64,000 bases of DNA from NCBI RefSeq assembly GCF_014650435.1, contig NZ_BMUY01000006.1, forward strand, positions 388,961 through 452,960. The letters are read 5' to 3'. Both the position numbers and the translations under genes were made by a program. Below the pieces are notes generated by a model. The model made no database searches. It saw only the letters and a list, made by a program, of their open reading frames with translations, and had not been told where the DNA came from. Shown here in pieces: positions 17,501-25,697 of this stretch; position 1 is the first letter of the stretch, and each line of letters begins with the position of its first letter. This DNA is from Streptomyces tendae. GTDB lineage: Bacteria > Actinomycetota > Actinomycetes > Streptomycetales > Streptomycetaceae.

Positions 17501-19256
17501 CGCCCGCACCCTGCGCTCCGTCAGCCTCGACACCCTCGCCACCGTCTTCGTTCCGGCCGTCAACAACAACGGCTCCAACCGCAACAAGGCGGAGATGGTG
17601 CGGCTGCTGCTGCGCCTGCCCGACGAGCACGGCGTTCTGCCGGGCATCGGCGTCTGGCCGAAGCAGAAGGACGTCGCCGACGCGCTCGGCCTCAGCCACG
17701 GCCGCATCCCGCAGATGCTCAAGGACGAGCGCAAGCGTTGGAAGGCCGAGCCCGCCGTCCAGGCACTGCGGGACGAGATCATCGACCTCCTGGCGAGCAT
17801 GGGGCGCGTCGCCTCCGCCGTGGAGATCGCCGACGCCCTCGCCGTCCGGCGCGGCACGCACCTCGCCGGGCGCGAGCAGCGGCGCGCGATGGCCCTGGCG
17901 GCGGTGCGGGCCGTCGTCGAGGTCGAGCAACTGGTGCCGCAGGAGGCCGAGTTCCAGCACCAGCCGAACCGCAAGGCGATCGACGAGTCGCTCGGCGCCG
18001 GCCTGCTCGCCCTCGACGTGCGCGAGAACGACGCCCCGGACACCCCGACCGCACCCGGCCTGCTCGACTACGCGATGCGCCTCGGCAAGACGGGCGGTCG
18101 GCTCGCCGAGCTGGACACCCTGCCGACGGCCGCGACCGTCCTGGCCGAACTGAGCGCGCTGACGGTCCCGCCCGGCGCCGTCGACTGGGACGAGCGGCGC
18201 ATGGTCGAGCTGGCCGCCGCCGCGTCCGTGAACGCCGCCGCCACTCCGCGCCTGGAGATCTACCCACGCGACCTGTCGCTCGTCCGCGCGCTGCGCCTCA
18301 CCCAGGCCGGGCTCGTCCGCTGGATTCCGGGCGTTCCGGAGGGCCGGCAGCCCGGCCTGACCGGCGAGGACGTGCACGAGCGGGTCCGCGCCCGCTTCCC
18401 CGAGCTGGGCGTCCCGGACGGGCGCGGCGGCACGACCCACGAACTGCCGACCGCCGGCCCGCTCACCAAGGCGCTGCGCGACGCGGGCTTCGAGCTGTCG
18501 CTCAGCATGCGCGAGGACACGGGCACGCTGCGCTACCTGCCGACGCGGGTGGAGGACGCCTCCAGCTACCTCACGACGGGCGCGTGGCGGCAGTCGACGC
18601 GCACGGGCACGGTGACGCGGTACGCGGACGACCCGCAGCTCGCGGGCGCGGTCCGCGCGGAGGAACGGCTCCTCGCCTCGGCCCGCCGGGACGGGTACCG
18701 GGTGCTGACCGTACGGCAGCAGCTCGTGCGGGACGCGGTACGGGAACTGGGCGCCGAACGGCTGGGCGCGCGGGCGGTGTCGGTGACCGAGCTGTTCCTG
18801 GAGGCCCTGCACGGGCAGGTCACCCCGGGCACCAAGCCGACCTGGGAGACCCTGCTCAAGGCGGACGCTGCCGAGCCGGGCTCGAAGGGCGCGGTGCGGT
18901 TCGCGGAGTACGCGCGCACGGCCTGGGGCTCGGTCGAGCCCCGGATCGCCGAGCTGCTGGGCGACGGTGGCGGTGGCGCGGGCCCGGTCCTGCTGACGGA
19001 GGCCGGGGTGTTCGCCCGGTACGACGCGATGGGCGTCCTGGACCGGCTGGCGTCGGCGGCCCGGCGGGGCGGGCGGGGGCTGTGGCTCCTGGTCCCGCAG
19101 AACGACCCCTCGCGCGAGCCGAGGCTCGGACAGGTGGCCGTGCCGTACCAGGCCGGCCTGGGGGAGTGGATCCAGCTCCCGGACACGTGGGTGGGCAACG
19201 CCCACCGCGGGTCCGGCGAGGTTGTGGCAAGTGGTGTCGAGGGAGACGCGAAGTGA
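14580..19256 (+). CDS. pglW: PglW: NERD-domain serine/threonine protein kinase of BREX type 2
   Basis: 1558 residues from ATG 14580 (GCGGGGAA upstream). Domains in order: NERD nuclease-related domain, about 10-125 (VREVDLLVVAPGG, MIELKDWHG); a kinase fold at about 205-450 with lost catalytic residues (HRAL in place of HRDL near 322, DWQ in place of DFG); an active-looking kinase at about 530-830 (RLGTGSTSR loop, VLKVG lysine, HRDIKPDN near 671, DFS in place of DFG); a helix-hairpin-helix segment at about 875-930 (GLGAKTRNE); then a long C-terminus with a helix-turn-helix-like ALGLSHGRIPQML. In S. coelicolor PglW is a kinase needed for phage growth limitation. Its stop overlaps the pglX start by four bases (GTGA). 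Confidence 0.93.
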   Translation: MREGRWVTVTESEFEHERRGLETIREKLPDGDPWRAWSNFTFTANTGHVREVDLLVVAPGGLCMIELKDWHGSVTSENGTWVQTTPGGYRRTHGNPLHLVNRKAKELAGLLAQTGAKRVWVAEAVCFTDNSLRVRLPAHDQNGVYTVDELIEMLKQPARDERRRITAIGSREVAAALQSIGIRKSDAQYKVGPYELKRKAFDSGPTWADYLADHSDLPEAARVRIYLSERGSDASLRQSVENAARREAAVLGRFKHPGVVQLKQYFPSGHAAGPALIFDYHPDTLKLDEYLVQYGEKLDILGRMALVRQLAETMRSAHASRIHHRALAARSVHVVPRPRGRKGQAVGEEAAWLTPQLQISDWQIATQRSGDSSQGQGMTRFAPTALSAMHLSDDADAYLAPELTALSPDPVYLDVYGLGVLTYLLVTGKAPAASQAELLARLEAGEGLRPSSLVDGLSEDVDELVQAATAYRPGQRLSSVDEFLELLEVVEDSLTAPATALDGHTEEETGEAADKDPLEAVAGDVLAGRWEIRRRLGTGSTSRAFLVRDLEAETRKTRPLAVLKVGLSDSRGEILVREAEAMGRLRPHSGIIRLVEPEPLHIAGRTVLAMEYVGDERDDDGQGAEGANRPRRREETVARQLREHGRLPVDQLEAYGDYLFGAVDFLEGEGVWHRDIKPDNIAVRIRPNRTRELVLIDFSLAGYPAKNTDAGTDGYLDPFVDVITRGSYDSHAERYAVAVTLHQMASGELPKWGDGSVLPRMTDPKEWPYPTIAAEAFDPAVRDGLVAFFQKALHRDAGQRFPELKPMRDAWRKVFLDASQTVPSSHRTRPTAPADGTAPAEGAATVAIADAEPETAEQQRDRLAAEAVLDTPLTVSGLTPAAQSFLYGLGITTVGELLDYSRRKLVNAPGLGAKTRNEVQQRQREWGERLREAPVSPLTPKGRAEAKEELEQLTAAESALVGQLATGESAGALSARTLRSVSLDTLATVFVPAVNNNGSNRNKAEMVRLLLRLPDEHGVLPGIGVWPKQKDVADALGLSHGRIPQMLKDERKRWKAEPAVQALRDEIIDLLASMGRVASAVEIADALAVRRGTHLAGREQRRAMALAAVRAVVEVEQLVPQEAEFQHQPNRKAIDESLGAGLLALDVRENDAPDTPTAPGLLDYAMRLGKTGGRLAELDTLPTAATVLAELSALTVPPGAVDWDERRMVELAAAASVNAAATPRLEIYPRDLSLVRALRLTQAGLVRWIPGVPEGRQPGLTGEDVHERVRARFPELGVPDGRGGTTHELPTAGPLTKALRDAGFELSLSMREDTGTLRYLPTRVEDASSYLTTGAWRQSTRTGTVTRYADDPQLAGAVRAEERLLASARRDGYRVLTVRQQLVRDAVRELGAERLGARAVSVTELFLEALHGQVTPGTKPTWETLLKADAAEPGSKGAVRFAEYARTAWGSVEPRIAELLGDGGGGAGPVLLTEAGVFARYDAMGVLDRLASAARRGGRGLWLLVPQNDPSREPRLGQVAVPYQAGLGEWIQLPDTWVGNAHRGSGEVVASGVEGDAK

Positions 19257-22200
19257 TCGACCGCAAGGCCCTGTTGGACGACCTGAAGCAGCAGGTCAAG
19301 GCGGTCGAGGCCGACCTCGGCAAGCAGGTGAAGGCCCTCGGTGAGGTCGGCGCGCGGCTGCGGGCCGAGTACGACCAGGCGCGCAAGCTCGGGCGTACGG
19401 CGGCGACGTGGAACTCGTGGCTTGACGAGCGGGTCACGCAGGTCGCGGTGGCGTGGGTACTGGGCACGGTCTTCGTACGGTTCTGCGAGGACAACCGGCT
19501 GATCCCTGAGCCGTACCTGACGGGGCCGGACGGGGACCGGCGCGAGCTGGCGGAGTCGCGGTACGACGCGTACGTGGAGTCGGACGACAACCCGACCTAC
19601 CGCGGCTGGCTGGAGAAGGCGTTCGACGAACTGGGCCAGGGCCAGGCCGGCCGCCTGCTCTTCGACAAGCGGCACAACCCGCTGTACCAGATCCCGCTGT
19701 CGCACGACGGTGCGCGCGAGCTGGTCGAGTTCTGGCGCCAGCGCGACGAGGCGGGAGTTCTCGTCCACGACTTCACCGACCCGCTGAACGGGGACGGCAC
19801 GGAGGGCTGGGACACGCGGTTCCTGGGCGACCTGTACCAGGACCTGAGTGAGGCTGCGCGGAAGACGTACGCACTGCTCCAGACGCCGGAGTTCTTGGAG
19901 GAGTTCATCCTTGACCGGACGATGAATCCGGCGGTGCGGGAGTTCGGTTACGAGGAACTGAAGATGATCGACCCTACGTGTGGGTCGGGGCACTTTGTAC
20001 TGGGGGCGTTTCGACGGTTGGTGCGGCTGTGGGCGGAGGGTCAGCCGGGGCGCGATGTGCACGAGCGGGTGCGGGAGGCGCTGGACTCGGTGCACGGCGT
20101 GGATGTGAACCCGTTCGCGGTGGCCATTGCCCGGTTCCGGCTGCTGGTGGTGGCCATGGCGGCGAGCGGGGTGCGGACGCTGGAGGAGGCGGCCAAGTAC
20201 GAGTGGCCGATCAACCTGGCAGTCGGGGACTCTCTCATCAAGTCCCGCCGTTCCCAGCAGGGCAACCTGTTCGGCGGGATGGACGAGGGCCTCGCGGACG
20301 AGCTGGCCGATTTCAAGTACGCCACGGAGGACGTGCACGAATACCCGGATATCTTGCGGCCAGGGCGGTATCACGTGGTGGTGGGAAACCCGCCTTACAT
20401 CACGGTGAAGGACAAGAAGCTCAACGTCCTTTACCGGGAGCTGTACCCAGCGTGTGCCGGCAAGTATGCGCTGTCGGTGCCGTTCGCCCAGCGGTTCTTC
20501 GAACTGGCCAAGCGCGGCGACGCCCAGGGACGCGGCTACGGTATGGTCGGCCAGATCACCGCGAACTCGTTCATGAAGCGGGAGTTCGGGGCGAAGCTCA
20601 TCGAAGGGTACTTCGGGCACGCGGTGGAGCTCACTGAGGTCATCGACACCTCGGGCGCCTACATTCCGGGGCATGGAACACCCACGGTCATTCTCGTGGG
20701 CAGGCAGCGAGGTGGGGACGGGCGCTCGCCGGTCATCCGGACTGTTCGCAGCGTGCAGGGTGAGCCGTCCGCGCCGAAGAAAGCTGAGGAGGGCCTGGTG
20801 TGGCTTGCGATCGTCGAGCAGATTGACAAGCCTGGCTCGGTGAGCCAGTGGGTCTCTGTGGATCACTTGGACCGCGAGAAGTACTTCGCGAAGCAGCCGT
20901 GGGTTCTCGCTGATGGCGGCCAGGAGATGCTGGACCAGATCAACACGGCCCGGCAGGCGGTCCTGAAGCGCGATCTGCACCGGATTGGGTTCTACGGAAT
21001 CATGGGGTCGGACGATGCCATGAGCGCGGTTCCGCGCACCTTCAAAAGGGTTGATGCCGAGTCCGAATACGTCCGGCGCCTTGTCGTAGGTGACGAGGTG
21101 CGTGACTTCCAATTCGCTGACGGGGACGACGCCTTCCACCCGTACGACACTCGACGTGAGCTGGTCCGCCCGGAGTCCTTTCCCAACCTGGCCAGTTGGT
21201 TGTGGCCGTATCGGACCGAACTGGGAAACCGCGCAACATTCTCCGGCGGAACGTACTTCACGGATGGCCGACCTTGGTGGGAGTGGCATCAGCTTCCCAA
21301 GGACCAAGGGGCGCACCAGTGGGCCATCCCATTCGCGTTCGTAGCGACGCATAACCACTTCGTGCTGGATCGGGGTGGGAAGGTTTTCAACCGTTCCGCG
21401 CCGGTGATCAAGCTGCGGGAGGGTGCGAGCGAGGAGGAGCATCTGCGGTTGCTCGGCCTGCTCAATAGCTCCACTGCTGGATTCTGGCTTCGGCAGGTCA
21501 GCCACGACAAGGGCCGACCTGGCGCGGACGTCGCAGGAGCCGATGAACCTTGGGAGCATCGATTCGAGTTCACCGGAACCAAGCTGGAGGAATTCCCGAT
21601 TCCCTCTGGGTTCCCCACAACGCTTGCTTCCGCCATGGACCATCTCGCTCAGGAGCTGGTTGCTACTAGCCCTTCTGCCATTGCGTCGAACGCTGTCCCT
21701 ACAGCGGCGGCACTGCGTGAGGGTCGAGAAAAATGGGAGTCTATTCGTGGTCGGATGATTGCCACTCAGGAAGAACTAGACTGGCAGGTGTACGCCCTGT
21801 ACGGTCTCCTCGACCGGGAGATCGCTGCTTCTGCTGCGGACATCCCTGTGATCGCCTCGGCTGAACGTGCCTTTGCCATCGTCTTGGCTCGCAAGAGGGA
21901 ACGCGGCGAGGTCAACACCTCGTGGTTCCAGCACCACAACCACCAGTTCGATCCCATCACGGAGATCCCTGCCGACTGGCCCGCCGCCTACCGTGATGTC
22001 GTCCAGAAGCGGATCGACGCCATCGAGTCGAACCGGGCCATCGGCATGGTCGAGCGGCCCGAGTACAAGCGCCGCTGGGCCACCGAGGGCTGGGACGCCC
22101 TCCAGGAGAAGGCCCTCCGCTCTTGCCTGCTCGACCGCATGGAGATCCGCGACCTGTGGTTCGACGAGAACGGCCAGCCGGCCATCCTCACCCTGGCCCG

Positions 22201-22873
22201 CCTCACCGATGCCCTCTCCCGCGACGAGGACTTCGTCTCCGTGGCCAGGCTCTACGCGCCCCGCAAGGACCTGCCCAAGGTCGTCGCCGAGCTGATCACC
22301 GACGAGCACGTGCCGTTCCTCTCCGCGCTGCGCTACAAGCCCGCCGGGCTGAAGAAGCGCGCCGACTGGGAGGAGGTCTGGGACCTCCAGCGTAAGGAGG
22401 ACGCCGCCCCCGACGAGCCGGCCAAGCGGAAGATCCGGGACGCCATCCCCGTGCCCCCGAAGTATGCCCCAGCCGACTTCCTGCGCCCCTCCTACTGGAA
22501 GGCGCGTGGCAAGCTGGACGTGCCCAAGGAGCGGTTCATCTCCTACGGACAAACCAACGCAGTCACGCCCGAGCTGTACGGCTGGGCCGGCTGGGACCAC
22601 AAGGAGCAGGCTCAGGCGCTGGCGACGTACTTCACCAACACCGCGCTGTCCACCGAGGAGATCACCCCGTTCCTCGCCGGCCTGCTGGAACTCCAGCCGT
22701 GGCTGTACCAGTGGCACAACGAGTTCGACATGCTCTACAGCGGCTCCCCGGCGGACTTCTTCGCCGGTTACCGTCAGCAGAAGCAGGGCGAGCACGGACT
22801 CACGGACGACGATCTCCGTGGCTGGCGTCCTCCGGCCGCGACCCGAGGCCGCCGCGCAGCAGCGAAGAAGTAG
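19253..22873 (+). CDS. pglX: PglX: BREX type 2 adenine-specific DNA methyltransferase
   Basis: 1206 residues from GTG 19253. The gamma-type N6-adenine methyltransferase motifs are present: motif I DPTCGSGHFVLG at about 240-251 (S-adenosylmethionine binding) and the catalytic NPPY in VVGNPPYIT near 379. The region after NPPY, about 450-900, should hold target recognition. The DNA coding for about residues 540-890 is lower in GC and uses rarer codons (29 of 60 bases are G/C at 21721-21780), unlike both ends of the gene. In Pgl/BREX, PglX modifies host DNA; in S. coelicolor it is toxic unless PglZ is present. The 3' end overlaps an opposing gene by 74 bp. Confidence 0.94.
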   Translation: MIDRKALLDDLKQQVKAVEADLGKQVKALGEVGARLRAEYDQARKLGRTAATWNSWLDERVTQVAVAWVLGTVFVRFCEDNRLIPEPYLTGPDGDRRELAESRYDAYVESDDNPTYRGWLEKAFDELGQGQAGRLLFDKRHNPLYQIPLSHDGARELVEFWRQRDEAGVLVHDFTDPLNGDGTEGWDTRFLGDLYQDLSEAARKTYALLQTPEFLEEFILDRTMNPAVREFGYEELKMIDPTCGSGHFVLGAFRRLVRLWAEGQPGRDVHERVREALDSVHGVDVNPFAVAIARFRLLVVAMAASGVRTLEEAAKYEWPINLAVGDSLIKSRRSQQGNLFGGMDEGLADELADFKYATEDVHEYPDILRPGRYHVVVGNPPYITVKDKKLNVLYRELYPACAGKYALSVPFAQRFFELAKRGDAQGRGYGMVGQITANSFMKREFGAKLIEGYFGHAVELTEVIDTSGAYIPGHGTPTVILVGRQRGGDGRSPVIRTVRSVQGEPSAPKKAEEGLVWLAIVEQIDKPGSVSQWVSVDHLDREKYFAKQPWVLADGGQEMLDQINTARQAVLKRDLHRIGFYGIMGSDDAMSAVPRTFKRVDAESEYVRRLVVGDEVRDFQFADGDDAFHPYDTRRELVRPESFPNLASWLWPYRTELGNRATFSGGTYFTDGRPWWEWHQLPKDQGAHQWAIPFAFVATHNHFVLDRGGKVFNRSAPVIKLREGASEEEHLRLLGLLNSSTAGFWLRQVSHDKGRPGADVAGADEPWEHRFEFTGTKLEEFPIPSGFPTTLASAMDHLAQELVATSPSAIASNAVPTAAALREGREKWESIRGRMIATQEELDWQVYALYGLLDREIAASAADIPVIASAERAFAIVLARKRERGEVNTSWFQHHNHQFDPITEIPADWPAAYRDVVQKRIDAIESNRAIGMVERPEYKRRWATEGWDALQEKALRSCLLDRMEIRDLWFDENGQPAILTLARLTDALSRDEDFVSVARLYAPRKDLPKVVAELITDEHVPFLSALRYKPAGLKKRADWEEVWDLQRKEDAAPDEPAKRKIRDAIPVPPKYAPADFLRPSYWKARGKLDVPKERFISYGQTNAVTPELYGWAGWDHKEQAQALATYFTNTALSTEEITPFLAGLLELQPWLYQWHNEFDMLYSGSPADFFAGYRQQKQGEHGLTDDDLRGWRPPAATRGRRAAAKK

Positions 22874-23390
22874 CCAGAAGTAGATCGACACCTGTCGGTT
22901 CAGGAGCCACCCGTTGCGTATGCGGGTGGCCCTTTGTCCGTGCGTGCAGCTGCGCCCACACGGTCTTGCCCGGGGCGGCCCGGCGAGGAGTGACGCCCCA
23001 GTCGTCCGCGAGGGCGGCGACGAGAAGCAGGCCCCGGCCGGACTCGGAAAGCGAGTCGGTCGCTGGGGGACTGGTCGGGGGCCGCTTCTCGGTGAGGGTG
23101 TCGGTCACCTCGATGCGGAAGGTGCCCTCCGCCAAGGTGAGCTGGACGTGGAAGTCTCGGCCGGGCACGTGGCCGTGGCGTACGGCGTTGGCGGTGAGTT
23201 CCGCCGTGATGAGGGTGAGCGTCTCGTTGACTGGGGACGTGTAGGGGTGGCCCCGTTCGTTCAGGCGGTGCGAGACGAGTCGGCGGGCGAGGCGGGCACC
23301 GCGCGACGTTGAGGTGAAGCGCATGGTGAACTCGCGTTCGGGTGCGAGGTGTTGCGGCATATGCCCGTTCGGGGGAGTTGCTGACTTCAT
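22800..23390 (-). CDS. GHKL ATP-binding protein (anti-sigma-factor-like kinase)
   Basis: 196 residues from ATG 23390. It has the HATPase_c_2 pattern of the small Streptomyces RsbW-like proteins: the N box ELTANAVRHG near residue 67, IEVTDT, and the G box ESGRGLLLVAALADDWG near 115. These usually accompany XRE/DUF5753 and DUF397 genes, as here. The family normally ends soon after KTVWAQL; this one runs about 50 residues further, through a terminator hairpin at 22906-22930 and 74 bp into the end of pglX on the opposite strand. The extension may be genuine readthrough coding or drift of the stop codon. Confidence 0.75.
   Translation of the reverse strand: MKSATPPNGHMPQHLAPEREFTMRFTSTSRGARLARRLVSHRLNERGHPYTSPVNETLTLITAELTANAVRHGHVPGRDFHVQLTLAEGTFRIEVTDTLTEKRPPTSPPATDSLSESGRGLLLVAALADDWGVTPRRAAPGKTVWAQLHARTKGHPHTQRVAPEPTGVDLLLATSSLLRGGLGSRPEDASHGDRRP
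22906..22930. terminator. Terminator hairpin for pglX
   Basis: GCCACCCG at 22906-22913 pairs perfectly with CGGGTGGC at 22923-22930, followed by CCTTTGT. It stands 33 bp after the pglX stop codon and also lies inside the 3' coding extension of the opposing ATP-binding gene. Confidence 0.72.
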
Positions 23391-23445
23391 AGGGTCAACG
23401 GTGTCGGACTCTGCGTAGCGTTGGCCAGGAGAGATGCGCTGACGG

Positions 23446-23458
23446 GTACACGCTGTAC
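23446..23458. promoter_or_regulatory. Palindrome GTACA-CGC-TGTAC upstream of the XRE regulator
   Basis: A perfect 5-3-5 palindrome in the 161-bp divergent region between the ATP-binding gene and the XRE gene. It is a plausible operator for the regulator. No binding data. Confidence 0.4.
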
Positions 23459-23551
23459 GCGCGGCTGGTGCGCCTGTACGTGGTGTTGGGCGTAACCGGT
23501 TTCCGGCCCCCGGGTTGGCTGACTGGGCGGTTGCACGAGAGGAGCTGTGGC

Positions 23552-24385
23552 GTGGACGACGAGGTTCAGCAGCCGGAGGAGTACGAGGTCGGGACGGGCA
23601 TGCTGTGCGTGTTCGGGCGGCAGTTGAAGCTCTTCCGGGAGCGGGCGGGCCTGGACCGCGCGGGGCTCGGATCGCTGACCGGGTACTCGGCCTCGACAAT
23701 CGCGTCGTTCGAGCAGGCAAGACGTATTCCGCCGCCGAAGTTCATCGACCAGGCCGATGAAGTGCTGAGGGCAGGTGGGGTGTTGAGTGCGAGCAAGGAG
23801 GAGGTGGCTCGGGCGCAATACCCAGCGTTCTTCAGGGATGCGGCACGACTGGAGTCGGAGGCCGTCGAACTGCATGTGTACGCGAATCAGGCGGTGCCCG
23901 GACTCTTGCAGACGGAGGAGTATGCTCGGGCCATTTTCATGATGATGCGGCCGCCCATGCACGACGAGCTGATCGAACAGCGGGTGAGCGCTCGCATGGC
24001 TCGACAGGAGATCTTGTCCAGCCGTGACGCGCCGCTCGCCAGCTTCGTCATGGATGAGGCAGTGCTGAGGCGTCCCATCGGAGGCCGAGGCATCCTGCGT
24101 GGCCAGCTTGAGCAGGTTCTCCTGATGGGGCAACGCCGGAACGTCGAGATCCAGGTGATGCCGCTTGACCGTGAGGAGAACGCGGGTATGGCTGGTCCCT
24201 TCACCTTGATCGAAACGAAGGAAGGGCGGAGGATCGCGTACGCCGAGGTACAGAACGTCAGCCGCTTGCAGACGGAGCGGGACCGCGTCCGTGCGTTGGA
24301 GGTCAAGTACGGGATCATCCGGGCGCAGGCCCTAACTCCTCGTGAATCATTGGCGTACGTAGAGAAGTTGCTGGGAGAGCCATGA
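23552..24385 (+). CDS. XRE-family regulator with DUF5753 domain (Scr1 type)
   Basis: 277 residues from GTG 23552, preceded by GAGAGGAG. Residues about 20-80 form an XRE helix-turn-helix (LKLFRERAGLDRAGLG, GYSASTIASFEQARRIP). The rest is the DUF5753 ligand-like domain with the usual landmarks: ELHVYANQAVPGLLQTEEYA, RQEIL, FVMDEAVLRR, GGRGILRGQLEQ and EIQVMPLD. These regulators pair with DUF397 proteins and small ATP-binding kinases in Streptomyces. Its stop overlaps the DUF397 start by four bases. Whether it governs the surrounding pgl genes or only its own module is not shown. Confidence 0.9.
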   Translation: MDDEVQQPEEYEVGTGMLCVFGRQLKLFRERAGLDRAGLGSLTGYSASTIASFEQARRIPPPKFIDQADEVLRAGGVLSASKEEVARAQYPAFFRDAARLESEAVELHVYANQAVPGLLQTEEYARAIFMMMRPPMHDELIEQRVSARMARQEILSSRDAPLASFVMDEAVLRRPIGGRGILRGQLEQVLLMGQRRNVEIQVMPLDREENAGMAGPFTLIETKEGRRIAYAEVQNVSRLQTERDRVRALEVKYGIIRAQALTPRESLAYVEKLLGEP

Positions 24386-24585
24386 ACGCGCACGTACATC
24401 AGCCGCAGATAGACCAGTTGGAGTGGCGGAAGAGCAGCTACAGCAGCGAGGAAGGCGGCGAATGTATCGAGGTCGCCCTTCGCCCCGCCACGGTCCACGT
24501 CCGCGACTCGAAGGACACAACCCGCGCGGCACTTGCTGTAGAACCCACGGCGTGGTCCGCCTTCGTGGAGTTCGCGGCCCTCTGA
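24382..24585 (+). CDS. DUF397 small protein
   Basis: 67 residues, ATG 24382, overlapping the XRE gene by four bases. It has the DUF397 signature: LEWRKSSYSSEEGGECIEVA, then VHVRDSKDTTRAAL and WSAFVEFA. Family members are cytoplasmic partners or downstream targets of the XRE/DUF5753 regulator; in characterised Streptomyces pairs they act as antagonists. Followed by a strong terminator. Confidence 0.92.
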   Translation: MNAHVHQPQIDQLEWRKSSYSSEEGGECIEVALRPATVHVRDSKDTTRAALAVEPTAWSAFVEFAAL

Positions 24586-24601
24586 CAGAGACGGCACCGA
24601 T

Positions 24602-24643
24602 CGCAGGGCCCCCAGCGGGCGTGTGCCTTTCAAGGGCCCTGCG
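24602..24643 (+). terminator. Terminator after the XRE/DUF397 operon
   Basis: CGCAGGGCCC at 24602-24611 pairs perfectly over 10 bp with GGGCCCTGCG at 24634-24643 (22-base loop), followed by TTCTCT. Confidence 0.8.
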
Positions 24644-24821
24644 TTCTCTGCTGCATACCTTCAGCAGACTTGGCGTCTTGCTCGCCCGCAGTAGCCTGCC
24701 CCGGCGACATCCGCACTGCGCAGAGAGCCGGCCCTCACGCCACCGTCACCCTCATAACGAGGTCTCAACGGAGTTGATCCATGCTGATCCTCGCAGCTCG
24801 GAGGTGCTGTAGGTTCCCGCC

Positions 24822-25697
24822 ATGAAGCAGGGTAAAGAGGTCGAGAACCCCGAGTCGCGTTTCTTCGCGGTGCTGCTGGCGGCGGCGAAGCTCCCCGGTG
24901 TGCGGATCCATAGGGAGGCCTACCTCCGAAGTGCGCTGGCTCGCCACTGCTCCGAGGATGAGATCCGACGAGCGATAGAGGAGACTCCCGCTGCCGCGGG
25001 CATCACAGTCGACCTCCTCGACAAGGTCGCCAACGACTCCATCCGCTATGAAACCGCCAAAGTCAGCGCTCTCTCGGCCGCCGCCGGGATACCCGGCATC
25101 CTCGCCCTTCCGGCCACGGTACCCGCCGACGTGGCCCAGTACGTCGGCCACATGCTGCGCATCGCACAGAAGCTCGCCTACCTCTATAGCTGGCCCGACC
25201 TGTTCGACGATGAGGGGGAGGGCGTCGATGACGCGACGATGGGGGTGCTCACGCTGTTCTTCGGCGTGATGTTCGGTACCCAGTCGGCGAACGTCGCCGT
25301 GGGCAAGGTCGCCGGGATGATGTCGAAGCAGGTCGCGAAGAAGCTGCCCCAGAAGGCGCTCACCAAGGGTGTCGTCTACCCGATCGTGAAGAAGTCCGCG
25401 GCTTACCTCGGTGTCCAGATGACCAAGCAGTCCTTCGCGAAGAGCGTCTCCAAGGCCATCCCCGTCGTCGGGGCCGTCGTGTCCGGCGGGCTCACTTTCT
25501 CGACGTACCTTCCGATGGCCAAGAGGCTCAAGAAGCACCTCGCCGGCCTGCCACTGGCGGACCCGTCACACCGAGTGCCGGAGGGGGATGTCGTGGACGG
25601 CGAAGTCGTGGAAGACCACGAAACTTTCGCCACAGCACACGCTGAAGAGCACAGCACGGCCACCACTGCCGACAAGCTGGAGGACCCCAAGTCCTGA
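24822..25697 (+). CDS. EcsC-like hypothetical protein with membrane-associating segments
   Basis: 291 residues from ATG 24822. I do not recognise it firmly; the nearest resemblance is the EcsC family, through the segment ATVPADVAQYVGHMLRIAQK and the mix of amphipathic helices with small-residue hydrophobic stretches. Hydrophobic segments lie at about residues 78-100, 145-165 and 210-230 (AIPVVGAVVSGGL), with an acidic Thr/Glu/His-rich tail. The gene stands alone between two non-coding gaps, inside the BREX locus between pglX and pglY. A membrane-acting role would fit a defence accessory gene, but this rests only on hydropathy and position. Confidence 0.6.
   Translation: MKQGKEVENPESRFFAVLLAAAKLPGVRIHREAYLRSALARHCSEDEIRRAIEETPAAAGITVDLLDKVANDSIRYETAKVSALSAAAGIPGILALPATVPADVAQYVGHMLRIAQKLAYLYSWPDLFDDEGEGVDDATMGVLTLFFGVMFGTQSANVAVGKVAGMMSKQVAKKLPQKALTKGVVYPIVKKSAAYLGVQMTKQSFAKSVSKAIPVVGAVVSGGLTFSTYLPMAKRLKKHLAGLPLADPSHRVPEGDVVDGEVVEDHETFATAHAEEHSTATTADKLEDPKS

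Noticed and set aside
14508..19205. A 1565-codon open frame antisense to pglW
   Set aside because: It mirrors the third-position GC bias of pglW, has Arg/Gly/Val-rich composition with no family features, and pglW itself has clear domains. The same holds for long antisense frames at 25870-30003 (opposite pglY) and 43398-48335 (opposite the GNAT to MFS genes).
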